Source of the DNA: Planctomycetota bacterium | GTDB taxonomy: Bacteria; Planctomycetota; UBA8742; UBA2392 | DNA: 64,000 nt | Direction: 5' to 3' | NCBI GenBank assembly: GCA_016712285.1 | Contig: JADJRK010000001.1 | Span: 1,612,001-1,676,000, forward strand | In this document: one piece after another, positions 1-8,151 of the stretch | Layout: each line of letters starts with the position of its first letter | Position numbering within the stretch: the first letter of the stretch is position 1 | Program-made: the position numbers and the translations under genes | The notes under the pieces: model-generated | The model's input: only the letters and a program-made list of their open reading frames with translations | Database searches by the model: none | Told to the model about the DNA's origin: nothing

Positions 1-630
1 GCCGTCGCCGCGGGCCTGGATCAGCCGGTCCACAATCAGGTGCGCGATCAGCGCGATGCCGCAGAGAATCAAAATGCCGGCTGCGCCGTTCTTGAGGTCC
101 TGACGGCTTGGCGCCATGGTCAGGGTGAAGCACATGGCGAAGTAGAGAAACACATACGTGCGCCAGTCCGTCCAGCTTGAAGCCTGCACGAACAGACCCA
201 GGTCGTCCCACACCAGCCCCAGCAGATCAAGCAGAAAGCGCATCTGGTCAGGTTGCACGGCGTTCGTGCGCACGGTGTAGAAGTTAATCGGCGCGCGCAA
301 CAGCCAGCCCAGCAGCAGCAGGCACGCCGTGCCGCCGGCCAGCGGCGCCAGCGCGATCACCATGTCGCCGATGTACTTGACCTTGGGCGGCCCGTGGCGG
401 ACTTCGCCGCTGCCATCGGCGCGAAACAGCACCATGGAGTGCACCTTGGCGCCCATCAGCAGGCAGGCCAGCGCGTGGGATAGCTCATGTACCGCCACAC
501 CCGGCGCGATCAGGTACGCAAGCACTCTCGCCGGCAAGGCGCGCACCCAAAGCGCGCGCAGGCCGTACGCCGCAAGGATGAACAGCGCGATGGCGACAAC
601 AAGGTTCAGGAAGGCGGCAAGCGTTGGCAT
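1..630 (-). CDS. M50-type membrane metallopeptidase, C-terminus beyond window
   Basis: The frame is open from an ATG at 628-630 to the left edge, so the C-terminus is missing. The roughly 210 visible residues start with a hydrophobic helix (about 3-22). A zinc-protease HELSH motif follows at residues 48-52 inside a second hydrophobic stretch (AVHELSHALACLLMGA). At least three more membrane segments come after it. A HEXXH motif within a membrane helix near the N-terminus is characteristic of peptidase M50/M50B, intramembrane zinc proteases related to site-2 protease. The downstream Asp ligand was not identified, so it may be a non-proteolytic relative. The substrate is unknown. Confidence 0.72.
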   Translation of the reverse strand, partial: MPTLAAFLNLVVAIALFILAAYGLRALWVRALPARVLAYLIAPGVAVHELSHALACLLMGAKVHSMVLFRADGSGEVRHGPPKVKYIGDMVIALAPLAGGTACLLLLGWLLRAPINFYTVRTNAVQPDQMRFLLDLLGLVWDDLGLFVQASSWTDWRTYVFLYFAMCFTLTMAPSRQDLKNGAAGILILCGIALIAHLIVDRLIQARGDG

Positions 631-726
631 GGCGCAAGCATGTGCGCCGGAGCGCCGACACGCAACCGGAAACCGCGCCCGCGGAACCATGATTCCGCGC
701 CGGCTGTATTGAACTCGCCAGGCAGG

Positions 727-1506
727 TCAGGACGGAAACAAGCCGCGGTATGTGCATGCGTCGAAGGGGCTGGTGGGCACTTGGCGCAGGTACTCTTGCC
801 GTGCGGAGTGCGCTAGACGCTCGATGATTGCCGCCTGCGACGAAAATTCGCGCAAGGCCTGCAACTTGCGCGCGGTCGGCGTCTCTGTCGCCTCGATCAG
901 GAAGTCGGGCGCAGCCGCCAGCGGCGCGTAGACTGCAAACGCGTAGAGCGAGGGTTGCACGTCTAGCGGCTTGCCCAGTTCGGACCAGATGTTGCCGCAG
1001 GCATGAAACAGTGACATGCGCGCGGCTTCGAAGGTCGCCCGATGGTCGGGGTGCCAGTCGGTTGCATCGGTGGTGACGATCCGTGTCGGCTGCTGCTCGC
1101 GCATCAGCGCCGTGAGCGCGCAATCCAGACCGACGGCCTTGCCTTCCTCCAGACTGCTACCGCTGTGGCGGCTTAGCGAACCGTCGGGAAAACCCAGGTG
1201 CGAAAGCGCATCAGGCGGCAAGCCGATGGATTGGTAAGCGCGGTCGGCTTCGGCCCGGCGGCGGGCGACAATGGTGTCGCGCTCGGCTGGGTCGGTGTAT
1301 CCCATCCGCCCGTCGGTGACAATCGCAACGGTGACAGCCGCTCCGCGGGCCAGCAGAGCCTGAATCCAGAGGCCGGCGCCGATCAGCACATCGTCATCAT
1401 GGGGCGACAAGAACAGCCAGTGCTCAGCCGCGGCCCACGGCGCAAACGCAGCCGCCAAATCGGCACACTCGCCGTCTCGCCGAAACACCCGGAGGGCCTG
1501 GTCCAT
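727..1506 (-). CDS. PIG-L/LmbE family deacetylase
   Basis: This 259-residue protein has the hallmarks of PIG-L (LmbE-like) zinc-dependent N-acetylglucosamine deacetylases. A PHDDD motif at residues 35-39 follows a hydrophobic strand, and HPDH lies at about 152-155; both supply metal ligands. Family members deacetylate GlcNAc-containing sugars in mycothiol, bacillithiol, antibiotic or glycolipid synthesis. The substrate cannot be told here, because no mshA/bshA-like glycosyltransferase is adjacent. The start is an ATG at 1506 without a clear Shine-Dalgarno sequence. No signal peptide is visible, so it is probably cytoplasmic. Confidence 0.85.
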   Translation of the reverse strand: MDQALRVFRRDGECADLAAAFAPWAAAEHWLFLSPHDDDVLIGAGLWIQALLARGAAVTVAIVTDGRMGYTDPAERDTIVARRRAEADRAYQSIGLPPDALSHLGFPDGSLSRHSGSSLEEGKAVGLDCALTALMREQQPTRIVTTDATDWHPDHRATFEAARMSLFHACGNIWSELGKPLDVQPSLYAFAVYAPLAAAPDFLIEATETPTARKLQALREFSSQAAIIERLAHSARQEYLRQVPTSPFDACTYRGLFPS

Positions 1507-1564
1507 GGGATCACAATAACACGCCGGCGCAGGACCGCATTGCAGTCCTGTCAGCGACGCGAGG

Positions 1565-3070
1565 TTATGGTTGGGGTTCGGGTTCGATTTCTTCGGCCAG
1601 GCGCACCTGGTTCTTGCCTTTGCGTTTGGCTACGTACAGGGCCTTGTCGGCATCCCTTAGCAACTGGTCTTCGTTGGTGGTGGATTTGCTGATGCACGCG
1701 GCGCCGATCGAGACAGTGATGCGCATGACCTGATCCGGTTTCTCGAGCAGCGGGATCTCCACTTCGTTGACCTTGCGCCGGATCTGGTCGGCTTTGCTCT
1801 TGGCGGCCTGCCCCACCGTTTCCGGCATGATCACGCAGATTTCCTCGCCGCCGTAGCGGCACACGGTGTCGAGGTCGCGAAAGCTGCCGGCGAGCATGTA
1901 GCCGATCATCTCAAGCACCTTGTCGCCCTGCTGGTGGCCCAGCGTGTCGTTGACTTTCTTGAAGTCGTCGATGTCCAGAATCATCAGCGACAGGTCGCGG
2001 TCATAACGCAGCGCGCGCCTGAACTCGACGCTGAGCTGCTCTTCGAACACGCGGCGGTTGTACAGGCCCGTCAGCTTGTCCAGGCGGCTCTGGCGCTTGA
2101 TGTGCTCAAGATTCTCGTGGTTGCTGATCACGACGCCCAGAAAGTCGGCGATGGTCGAGACAAGGTCCTTGATCGACTGCTGGATCGGCTTGTGGTTCTT
2201 GTAGAAACGCTGAAGGTTCTTGGGCAAGCCGACCTGCAACAACCCGCGCACGTCGGTGCCCGCGCGAATCGGCGCGCCGTGGGTGCCGTCGTCGTCCACC
2301 GCCAGTTCCGACTCACCGTTAAGCACGGCCCGGATCGCCGGCTGCTCATCCAGGTCAACCTTGGTGCTCTTGCGGAACGGGTTGGCGTACTTGACCTCAA
2401 GGTCGCCGGCTTCGTTGCGCAACAGCACGCCGCAACTTGAGAACTGGGCGTCGTTGACCATGGTGAGCGCGGTCTGCTTGAACACCTCATTGATGTCGTC
2501 AATCTCAAGCAGCCGCTTGGTCAGCACCGGGATCGCGCGCAGCACTTCAGACAGCGCGCCGACGCGGGTGTTGGCTTCAAGCACTTCGAGTGACTTGCGC
2601 TGTGTCTCTTTGGCGCTGCGTTGCGCGGCCAGCGTGAGTTCGCGGTTAAACTCGGATTCATTGCGCAGCTTGCTTTCCAGCTTCACCTGCTCGCTTACAT
2701 CGCGCGCGCTGCCCACCTGCAACAGGCGGCCCATGTACCGCAGCAAGGCGTACCGCACCTCAAGGTGCCGCACCGCGCCGTCGCTGCGCACGACGCGAAA
2801 GCGCATCACGCCGGAATCGCCGGGGTTTTCGACGGACTTGCGGTGCGAGACGACCAGCTCGCGGTCGCCCTCATGCACCAGGCTGAGCGTGCTGACCGGG
2901 CGCCGCGCCTCAACCAACTGCTCGCGCGTAAAGCCCAGCAACTCGCACATCGCCGGGTTGACCTTGACGAACACGTCGCCTTCGGGATCAAGCACGTACT
3001 GGCCGTCCACCGAGCTGTCAAAGTGGAGGTTCAGCAGGCTTGGCTGGATTGTGGCTGTATCTTCTTCCAT
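1565..3070 (-). CDS. PAS-GGDEF diguanylate cyclase
   Basis: The protein makes cyclic di-GMP from two GTP. A PAS domain covers about residues 20-145. A central segment of about 190-330 has GAF-like character. A C-terminal GGDEF domain includes LTGLYNRR, DIDDFKKVND and the active-site loop RYGGEEI. The RDLD tetrapeptide five residues before GGEEI matches the product-inhibition I-site (RxxD). The signature ends in Ile rather than Phe, which is tolerated in active enzymes. The ATG at 3070 is taken as the start. A GTG at 3094 would overlap the upstream stop and is also possible. The protein is soluble and probably co-transcribed with the small membrane protein upstream. Confidence 0.9.
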   Translation of the reverse strand: MEEDTATIQPSLLNLHFDSSVDGQYVLDPEGDVFVKVNPAMCELLGFTREQLVEARRPVSTLSLVHEGDRELVVSHRKSVENPGDSGVMRFRVVRSDGAVRHLEVRYALLRYMGRLLQVGSARDVSEQVKLESKLRNESEFNRELTLAAQRSAKETQRKSLEVLEANTRVGALSEVLRAIPVLTKRLLEIDDINEVFKQTALTMVNDAQFSSCGVLLRNEAGDLEVKYANPFRKSTKVDLDEQPAIRAVLNGESELAVDDDGTHGAPIRAGTDVRGLLQVGLPKNLQRFYKNHKPIQQSIKDLVSTIADFLGVVISNHENLEHIKRQSRLDKLTGLYNRRVFEEQLSVEFRRALRYDRDLSLMILDIDDFKKVNDTLGHQQGDKVLEMIGYMLAGSFRDLDTVCRYGGEEICVIMPETVGQAAKSKADQIRRKVNEVEIPLLEKPDQVMRITVSIGAACISKSTTNEDQLLRDADKALYVAKRKGKNQVRLAEEIEPEPQP

Positions 3071-3090
3071 CCGGCGCCGACAGGTCAGCG

Positions 3091-3600
3091 TCACCCGGGG
3101 CGACGCTCACTTGGCGCAACGGCGAGGTCGTACACGCGCACGCTCGGGTCCCGCTGCACCACGGCGTCATTGTACACAACCGCAGACGTTGCCGCGTCAG
3201 TGCGTTCAGATTCCGCGGCCAAAGTTTGCTCGGCCTCGGGCGCGAGTTCTGAGACTCCCACACAGCGCTCTGTGTCACTGACCGGCTCGTTGGGTGACGA
3301 TTCGGATGCTCTGGCCTCGGCGGCGGGATCGGGCTGCCATTCCTCGGGCGCCTCTGGCTCGTACTCCACCACCATGTCGCGCACCTGGTTGGTCGGCATG
3401 TCAGGCCCTGGCGAGAGTTCAAGCCGCTGGCTCAACGGCACGGGCTTGCCCACAAGGCCACGGCCTGAGTCCTGGGTTTCGTCGGGCGTCAGCTTCACTT
3501 TGCGCATGCGCGCCGTGAGCAAATCAAACATCACCCAACCAAGCAGGCCGGCGGCCCCGGCGAAAGCGAGCCAGGGAACGTACTGCGCGATCATCAGCAT
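3091..3600 (-). CDS. Membrane-anchored acidic protein of unknown function
   Basis: A 169-residue protein that I do not recognise. Residues about 8-27 form one N-terminal membrane helix with no cleavage site. The remainder is hydrophilic, acidic, low-complexity cytoplasmic-type sequence rich in Glu, Pro and Ser. A Shine-Dalgarno GGAG lies about 8 bases before the ATG at 3600. The stop overlaps the GTG that could begin the diguanylate cyclase downstream, suggesting a two-gene operon. It is divergent from kdsB across 120 bases. Confidence 0.6.
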   Translation of the reverse strand: MLMIAQYVPWLAFAGAAGLLGWVMFDLLTARMRKVKLTPDETQDSGRGLVGKPVPLSQRLELSPGPDMPTNQVRDMVVEYEPEAPEEWQPDPAAEARASESSPNEPVSDTERCVGVSELAPEAEQTLAAESERTDAATSAVVYNDAVVQRDPSVRVYDLAVAPSERRPG

Positions 3601-3720
3601 GGCTTGTCTCCGTGAGGGGACTGGCTCCGCTTCGCCGCCCCAGGTCCATCGAGTGTCGATTCATCCATGGTGGCGAAACGGTGCCTGTCCCCGTCTGGCC
3701 GCCCAACGTATCCTCACCGC

Positions 3721-4440
3721 ATGACTGTTGTTGCCGTGATTCCTGCCCGGCTGGCCTCTACCCGGCTGCCCCGCAAGGTGCTGCTGGACAAGACCGGCAA
3801 GCCCCTCATCCAGCACGTCTGGGAGGGGGCGAGAGCCTGCCCTGTTATCGACCGGATCGTGGTCGCAACTGATGCAGAAGAAGTGGCAAACGCGGTGCGA
3901 AAGTTCGGCGGCGAAGCGGTGCTTACTTCGCCGCAATGCGCCAGCGGCACCGACCGCGTGGCAGAAGCCGCCCGCAACTTCCCGAACGCACAACTGATCG
4001 TGAACGTCCAGGGCGACGAGCCCGAGATGTCGCCGGAACCCCTGACCGCGCTGGTGAAGGGCATGCTGGCCAGCCAGGCGAGCATGGGCACCATCGCCGT
4101 GCCCTGGCCCGAGGGCGTGCCGCTGACCGACCCCGGGATGGTGAAAGTTGTGACAGACAAGCAGGGCCACGCGCTCTACTTCAGTAGAAGCCCGATTCCG
4201 TACGCCAGGCAGGGCACACCGCAGTACCTCAAGCACGTCGGCCTGTACGCATATCGGCCCGCGTTCTTGCAGCAGTACGCAGCGATGGCGCAGACGCCGC
4301 TTGAACAAGCCGAATCGCTCGAGCAGCTAAGGGCGCTGGAAAGTGGCCACCAAGTCGCGGTGTTTGTCAGCCAGTACCATGGCTACGAAGTAAACACGCC
4401 CGAAGACTACGAAGCATTTGTGAGGCGCCAGAAGGGCTGA
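3721..4440 (+). CDS. kdsB: 3-deoxy-manno-octulosonate cytidylyltransferase
   Basis: CMP-Kdo synthetase activates Kdo with CTP for lipid A-core assembly. The 239 residues equal the family's usual length. The N-terminal nucleotide-binding signature VIPARLASTRLPRK is at residues 5-18. ATDAEEV, SGTDRVAEA and VNVQGDEP are also present, as in KdsB. The ATG at 3721 is preferred over an upstream in-frame ATG (3667), because the protein then begins right before the first beta strand. The gene stands alone. Its presence argues for an LPS-bearing outer membrane. Confidence 0.95.
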   Translation: MTVVAVIPARLASTRLPRKVLLDKTGKPLIQHVWEGARACPVIDRIVVATDAEEVANAVRKFGGEAVLTSPQCASGTDRVAEAARNFPNAQLIVNVQGDEPEMSPEPLTALVKGMLASQASMGTIAVPWPEGVPLTDPGMVKVVTDKQGHALYFSRSPIPYARQGTPQYLKHVGLYAYRPAFLQQYAAMAQTPLEQAESLEQLRALESGHQVAVFVSQYHGYEVNTPEDYEAFVRRQKG

Positions 4441-4455
4441 AGCTGCAGGTCTGCT

Positions 4456-6006
4456 TCACTTGTGGCCGGGCAGCCTGCTCAGGCGGCCAGTTTCGCGCAT
4501 GGCTGTGATTTCCTTGGCGGCTTCGGTGGCCTGGTGGCGCTGCGGCTCGAAAGCCCGGCGGCGGCCGTCTTCTTCGTCCTCCAGCTTCAAGCGCTCGGCG
4601 GCTTCTTTCAACTGGTCGCTCATGGCTTTGCGCTCGGCGCGTGCTGTCGCGACATCTGACTCAAGCTCTTTCACTTTCGATTCCAGCTCAGGCACTCGCG
4701 GGTCCTGCGGCATTTCCGGCGGGCCGCTCAGTGTCATGAACAGTATGTAGACAATGCACACGAACAGCGCGAACCCCAACGTGCCAATGCCCACGCCCGT
4801 CATGCTGCGTTGCGAACTTGCGACGGGCCGAGGCGCGAGCGCCGGGTCTTCCCACGCCTTGTACGGCGCCGCGTTCTGGCCGTTTGCGGGCTTGGGCGCC
4901 GGCAGGTCGTCTTCCAGCGCCAGCGAATCTTCCATGCCTGGCAGCGTGGCCTCGCCGCCGGGCACGAGGTCCCACAGCTTGTGCTTGTCCAAGCCGGGAA
5001 TCGTCTTCTGCAGCGCAGCAACCTCTTTGCCAAGGTCACGCGCCACAGGCCGCTTTTTCGGGTCTTTTTCCAGCATGCGCCGGATCAATTCACTGACCGC
5101 GCCGGGCATGTCGCCGCCATCGAGCCCGCGCGGCTGCTCTTCGACATGCATGCGCAGAATCTCGACGGGGTCGGGGTTGTCGAACGGTATGCGACCCAGC
5201 AGTGCGCGATACAGCGTAACGCCCAGCGCGTACACGTCGGCCTGCGTGTCGATCTCGGGGCTGACTGCGGACTCGGGCGCCATGTAGGCCGGCGTACCCT
5301 GGGCCACCATGGGCGAAGTCAGGTTGGTGGCGCCCGTGGGCCGTGCCAGGCCAAGGTCGCACAGCTTCACGCGGCCGCGCCGGTCAATCATAATGTTGTC
5401 GGGCTTGATGTCGCGGTGCACCAGGCCAACCTTGGCGATGTACGCAATCGCGTCGGCCGTGGCGCGGGCGACTTCAATGGCATCGGGCAGATCAAGCTTG
5501 CCCTTGTTGCGCAGCACGGTGCCCAGGCTCACGCCCGATACGTACTCCATCACCATGTAGGTGTGGCTGCCCTTCTTGTTGATGTCCATGGCGCGCACGA
5601 CGTTGCGGTGCTGCACCTTGCTGGCGACGCGGGCTTCGCGCAGGAAGCGTTGTATGTACTCGCGGTTGTCGGCCAGCGCGCGCGACAGGATTTTCACAGC
5701 GACGACGCGTTTCAGGCTGGGCTGCCATGCCCGGTACACACTGCCACGGCCGCCCTTGCCGATCATCGCCAGCAGGATCAAGCCGAGAAGCTGCGGCTCG
5801 AGGCCCTCAAGTTGGTTGTTGCCGATGAGCGTGAGCAGGTCTTCCGAGACTTCGGCGGGAATCAGCTTCTCGCGCCCCAGGTACTGCAGCAGCGGGCCGT
5901 CTTTCTCGACGCTCCAGCGCGAAGTAACAAGCTCGGCCTCAGCCGCCGAGAGAAAGCCCTTGGCGGTAAGGTAGCGCAGGATTTCGTCAGACTTCAGGAC
6001 AGGCAA
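4456..6006 (-). CDS. Membrane-anchored Ser/Thr protein kinase
   Basis: A 516-residue Hanks-type kinase. An unusual N-terminal segment of about 75 residues precedes the catalytic domain. That domain has the glycine loop GKGGRGSV (83-90), VAVK lysine about 105, HRDIKPDN (197-204), DLG in place of DFG (217-219) and MAPES (about 242-246). After a proline-rich linker, one membrane helix lies at about 407-430. The C-terminus is a coiled coil and would be extracytoplasmic. There is no PASTA or other known sensor domain. No ATG or GTG suits the N-terminus, so the start is taken as TTG at 6006. A terminator-like hairpin lies only a few bases upstream of it. Confidence 0.9.
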   Translation of the reverse strand: MPVLKSDEILRYLTAKGFLSAAEAELVTSRWSVEKDGPLLQYLGREKLIPAEVSEDLLTLIGNNQLEGLEPQLLGLILLAMIGKGGRGSVYRAWQPSLKRVVAVKILSRALADNREYIQRFLREARVASKVQHRNVVRAMDINKKGSHTYMVMEYVSGVSLGTVLRNKGKLDLPDAIEVARATADAIAYIAKVGLVHRDIKPDNIMIDRRGRVKLCDLGLARPTGATNLTSPMVAQGTPAYMAPESAVSPEIDTQADVYALGVTLYRALLGRIPFDNPDPVEILRMHVEEQPRGLDGGDMPGAVSELIRRMLEKDPKKRPVARDLGKEVAALQKTIPGLDKHKLWDLVPGGEATLPGMEDSLALEDDLPAPKPANGQNAAPYKAWEDPALAPRPVASSQRSMTGVGIGTLGFALFVCIVYILFMTLSGPPEMPQDPRVPELESKVKELESDVATARAERKAMSDQLKEAAERLKLEDEEDGRRRAFEPQRHQATEAAKEITAMRETGRLSRLPGHK

Positions 6007-6009
6007 AGC

Positions 6010-6042
6010 AACCCCCGCGCGCAGTATAGCCGCGCGGGGGTT
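6010..6042 (-). terminator. Strong hairpin between secreted-protein gene and kinase gene
   Basis: A perfect 12-bp stem (6010-6021 with 6031-6042) with a 9-base loop lies right after the stop of the upstream minus-strand gene. Only three bases separate it from the TTG start of the kinase gene. The downstream bases are not a clean U-tract. Its 3' arm carries the only G-rich stretch that could serve as ribosome-binding site for the kinase, so the hairpin could also limit kinase translation. Confidence 0.6.
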
Positions 6043-6054
6043 GGTGTAGAGAGG

Positions 6055-7911
6055 CTACTCTTCGCCGGGAAGCGTTTTGGCGCCGGCTTCTATGGCCTTC
6101 GCGTACCAGTACTTTAGCTGTTCGCGATTGGTGGTGCGGGCAATCTGCTTGAGCGCGGCGTCGTAGGTCGCGTACACGGTTGCCGGCGTGCCCTGAGCTT
6201 TCAGCAGGTACTTGTCGAGCCCCATGGCGGGCAATTGTGCGGCTTCGTCTTTCCATGCTTTTACCACCTGCTCGCCGGGGTGCTTCAGGTGCTGGGTGCG
6301 GATGTGGTATTCGTAGGCATAGGCCAGCGTGCACACGGCGTCGCGCGCGGCATGGGCGTCGGCCAGGGCATTGGGCCAGACCTGGTTGGCATACCGGTCG
6401 GTGGTGGTTACCTCGGCGAAGATCTTGTCGGTGCCCGCCCTCAGCTTTTCGATCAACGCGACCCGGAATTCGCGCCACTTGTCGGTATCGAGCACGACCT
6501 TGTTGTCTTCTTTACGGCAGAACTTGTCGGCATCCCACTGGTCTTTCCAGATGCTCAGTTTCAGCCAGTCGAAGTAGAGGGCACGCCGCTCAAGCGGGAT
6601 GAAGCGCGTGTCCTGCTGGTGCTTTTCCCAGAATGCCTTTTCAGCGCCGTCTTCGCGCAACGCGGCGAGTTGCGCAAGCCGCGCCTCCTTTCTGCCCCTT
6701 AGGTCATTGTTCGCGCAGGCGTCGGAGGCATTGCCGCCCGCCGTCGATACCGCGTTGTAGCCGCCAAAGCGCAGCCAGCCTTCCAGCACCCAGTACCGAT
6801 GGCACAGCGAGTCTTCAAAGTTCGCGATTTGATCCAGCACCGCCGAGCACGAAGCGGCTGTAGTGCGGATCAATTCAATCTCAATCTTGTCGGCGCCGCC
6901 GCCCCGCTTGCGGATGTTGGCCGTGTTGGTCTTGATCGTGAGTGCGGTGTCGGCCTTGTACTCCTCTTTCTTGCGGGCGAGGTGGTCGGCCCATTTCTGG
7001 TTGCCCCAGCCCTTGGGCTGATCGAGGTCTTTCAGCTTGGCGATGAGGTCCGCCTCAATGACCGGTGCGTTTATGATTTCCAGCTCGTACTTCCGGATCT
7101 CGGCTGCGACTTGGTACTGCGGTGTCAGCAGCACGTAGTTCGCGCCCTTGTTGCCGGACGCGGTCAGGTTCGCCGCGCCGTCTTTCAGTGTCTGGCCGAC
7201 GTACAGCAGGCAGATGCTCTCGGACATGCCGGGGTTGTTCATGACTTCGTCGTAGTACTTCTCGTGCTCAGTCTCGTCGCCCATCACCGGCCTGAAGAAC
7301 GGAGTACCCGCCTCATCGGTCCCAGCCACGACAGCGCCGTACCAGTCGCTGCACCATTTGATGGCGCGCTGGACCTCCGGCCTTTGCGCCTTGAAAGTCA
7401 CTCGGGCGATCAGCGCGTACACACCGGGCGCCAGCGGCTTATCCAGCGCGGGCATCAAGAAGCGCCCGTGGCCGAAGCCGCCCAGGCTGCCCTCGACCAT
7501 GGTCTCGTGCGCCTGCACCTGCGGCCCGCGCGCGGCGGCCATGGTTTCGCGCACGTTAGGCTCAAGGACGCGGCCATTTTCGCGCTGCAGGTTGGTATGG
7601 AACTGCACCAGTTCAAGCTCGACGCGCACTTTCTGCTGGCCGCGCGAAATGCCCTTGGCGTCGGCGGGCACGCGGTCGGCCTCGAAGTCGGTCAGCAATT
7701 CGCCCGATAGCTGAACGCCGCTGCCGGCGGGCGCCAGCGCCACGTTTTTCAGCACCACGCGGTTCGTGAGATAGTACGGCTCTGGGAAATGCGAGTCGTC
7801 CCTTACCAGCCGCATCCGCTTCAGCGGATAACCGTCATCGGCGGCTTGGGCAAACACTGCGCCAGCCGCCAGAATCAGCGCGATGGCGGGCGCGATCATG
7901 AAAGTCCTCAT
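6055..7911 (-). CDS. Secreted protein of unknown function, tandem paralogue A
   Basis: A 618-residue protein with a Sec signal peptide (about residues 1-23, ending AVFAQA). It is clearly paralogous to the next gene upstream, sharing blocks such as SHFPEPYYLTNRVVLKN, LTDFEADR, RGQQKV and ELELV near the N-terminus, HRYWVLEGWL in the middle, and TTTDRYANQVWPNAL and YAYEYHIRTQ near the C-terminus. The second half is rich in charged helices. I do not recognise a domain. A Shine-Dalgarno GGGAGG sits 6 bases before the ATG. It is probably periplasmic or outer-membrane associated. Confidence 0.75.
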   Translation of the reverse strand: MRTFMIAPAIALILAAGAVFAQAADDGYPLKRMRLVRDDSHFPEPYYLTNRVVLKNVALAPAGSGVQLSGELLTDFEADRVPADAKGISRGQQKVRVELELVQFHTNLQRENGRVLEPNVRETMAAARGPQVQAHETMVEGSLGGFGHGRFLMPALDKPLAPGVYALIARVTFKAQRPEVQRAIKWCSDWYGAVVAGTDEAGTPFFRPVMGDETEHEKYYDEVMNNPGMSESICLLYVGQTLKDGAANLTASGNKGANYVLLTPQYQVAAEIRKYELEIINAPVIEADLIAKLKDLDQPKGWGNQKWADHLARKKEEYKADTALTIKTNTANIRKRGGGADKIEIELIRTTAASCSAVLDQIANFEDSLCHRYWVLEGWLRFGGYNAVSTAGGNASDACANNDLRGRKEARLAQLAALREDGAEKAFWEKHQQDTRFIPLERRALYFDWLKLSIWKDQWDADKFCRKEDNKVVLDTDKWREFRVALIEKLRAGTDKIFAEVTTTDRYANQVWPNALADAHAARDAVCTLAYAYEYHIRTQHLKHPGEQVVKAWKDEAAQLPAMGLDKYLLKAQGTPATVYATYDAALKQIARTTNREQLKYWYAKAIEAGAKTLPGEE

Positions 7912-8120
7912 GGCAATCCTCCCAATGGGTTTCTACGCACTGCGAAACACCAGCCCCGAGTGCGCCTGTCCCCGGTGCGGGTGGTGAATTTCTGCGGTTG
8001 CGCCGCGTTGCGGCTGTCGCCTGGTGAGAAACGTGACGGTGCGCCGCGAAGGCGGCGTTGCTGGCCGCGGCTTCCACGGCGTCCTCCTCAAGACCCTTGG
8101 AACTCGGGATATGCAATGAA

Positions 8121-8143
8121 ACGGGGCGGCTTGGCCGCCCCGT
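8121..8143 (-). terminator. Hairpin downstream of paralogue B
   Basis: A perfect 10-bp GC-rich stem (8121-8130 with 8134-8143) with a 3-base loop lies 8 bases past the stop of the minus-strand gene. It is followed on the minus strand by TTTC. It looks like an intrinsic terminator separating the two paralogues. Confidence 0.7.
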
Positions 8144-8151
8144 CTGGTTCG

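Noticed and set aside
4810..6117. Antisense frame opposite the Ser/Thr kinase
   Set aside because: The kinase motifs on the minus strand are complete; the plus-strand frame shows no domain and crosses the terminator hairpin.
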